Shown here: piece by piece, positions 61,046 through 61,390 of the stretch
Layout: every line of letters starts with the position of its first letter
Numbering within the stretch: the stretch's first letter is position 1
NCBI GenBank assembly: GCA_964467255.1
Contig: CAYXPR010000013.1
Span: 1-61,390 of the forward strand
Reading direction: 5' to 3'
Source: CAYXPR01 sp964467255
GTDB taxonomy: Bacteria > Pseudomonadota > Alphaproteobacteria > Rickettsiales > RGZB01
Length of the DNA: 61,390 nucleotides
Made by a program: the position numbers and the translations under genes
Notes under the pieces: model-generated
What the model was told of the DNA's origin: nothing
What the model saw: the letters and a program-made list of their open reading frames with translations, nothing else
Database searches by the model: none

Positions 61046-61390
61046 CTACCGGTACGGCGCATCAAGGCGCAGTCTTTCGGCCAGTTCTTTTTCCCAGCGA
61101 TCACCGTTCGCCAGTAGTTTATCTTTGTTATAGAGCAATTCTTCATGCGTTTCGGTGGCGAATTCAAAATTCGGCCCCTCCACAATGGCATCCACCGGGC
61201 AGGCTTCTTCGCAGAAACCACAATAGATACATTTGGTCATATCAATGTCATAACGCGTGGTGCGGCGGCTACCGTCTTCGCGTTCTTCAGCCTCAATGGT
61301 GATGGCCTGCGCAGGGCAAATAGCCTCGCACAGCTTGCGGCACCGGGCTGCCCACCCAGCGGGAGTGCCTCGAGGTGCTCGGCTGCGTCG
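61046..61390 (-). CDS. nuoI: NADH-quinone oxidoreductase subunit I, partial (N-terminal part missing)
   Basis: NuoI binds clusters N6a and N6b in the peripheral arm. The C-terminal ~110 residues are present: LCEAICPAQAITIEAE, DMTKCIYCGFCEEACPVDAIVEGP and the usual end RLDAPYR. Upstream of about 61340 the in-frame translation stops matching. The first cluster motif, normally C-x-x-C-K-L-C, reads C-R-K-L-C, and the preceding ~16 residues are Arg/Ala/Pro-rich and GC-rich with no NuoI similarity. This is more likely a chimeric contig end or sequencing error than a real variant. Confidence 0.9.
   Translation of the reverse strand, partial: RRSRAPRGTPAGWAARCRKLCEAICPAQAITIEAEEREDGSRRTTRYDIDMTKCIYCGFCEEACPVDAIVEGPNFEFATETHEELLYNKDKLLANGDRWEKELAERLRLDAPYR

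Overview
The window looks like a near-complete contig from an alphaproteobacterium with about 50-55% GC. The evidence is gene content and order: rimP-nusA-ylxR-infB-rbfA-truB-rpsO-pnp, nuoIJKLMN-birA-coaX-rnj, petABC, divergent uvrA/ssb, rplM-rpsI, rpoH, fdxA-carD, an AddB-type recombination protein, and a phasin. I cannot name the order or genus from the sequence. Most of it is compact housekeeping DNA with many 4-nt start/stop overlaps. No insertion sequence, integrase, CRISPR array or rRNA was found.

Layout: 1-1.16 kb, AT-rich 3' part of a large toxin-like or surface-protein gene (minus), running off the left edge and lacking a good start. 1.26-2.9 kb, metF and an AIM24-family gene. 2.9-12.2 kb, the transcription/translation operon rimP to pnp. 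12.3-15.3 kb, accessory genes: an HELLH putative metalloprotease, an AT-rich GT-C membrane glycosyltransferase, and an ABC-2 permease without an ATPase. 15.4-19.1 kb, arginine genes argD-argF (plus) facing argC and a gamma-carbonic anhydrase (minus). 19.2-22.6 kb, rpsI/rplM, a small membrane protein, rluD and rpoH. 22.7-28.4 kb, a J-domain protein and a very unusual 1655-residue protein joining a GxSxG domain, an acyl-adenylate (ANL) domain and a NUDIX domain. 28.5-34.5 kb, ccmC, fdxA, carD, pyrE/pyrF, glnA/glnB, phasin. 34.6-42.4 kb, addB, uvrA, ssb with a perfect parS palindrome in front of it, a TPR lipoprotein and grxC. 42.5-48 kb, tRNA-His followed by an accessory pair: a sulfotransferase and a 1481-residue RTX/repeat protein. 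48.3-51.4 kb, the cytochrome bc1 operon and an MGMT gene. 51.4 kb to the end, a Cys-rich secreted protein, rnj, coaX, birA and the distal complex I genes.

Together the genes describe an aerobically respiring cell (complex I, bc1, CcmC) with PII/glutamine synthetase nitrogen control, probably polyhydroxyalkanoate storage (phasin), and type I secretion of a large calcium-binding repeat protein whose exporter is not in the window. The exact parS palindrome suggests that this segment lies in the ParB-marked, origin-proximal part of a chromosome. The strongest candidate for something undescribed is the three-domain protein at 23415-28382. Second are the RTX/repeat protein and the toxin-like gene at the left edge. 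The last ~50 bases at the right edge do not fit NuoI and may be a chimeric contig end.
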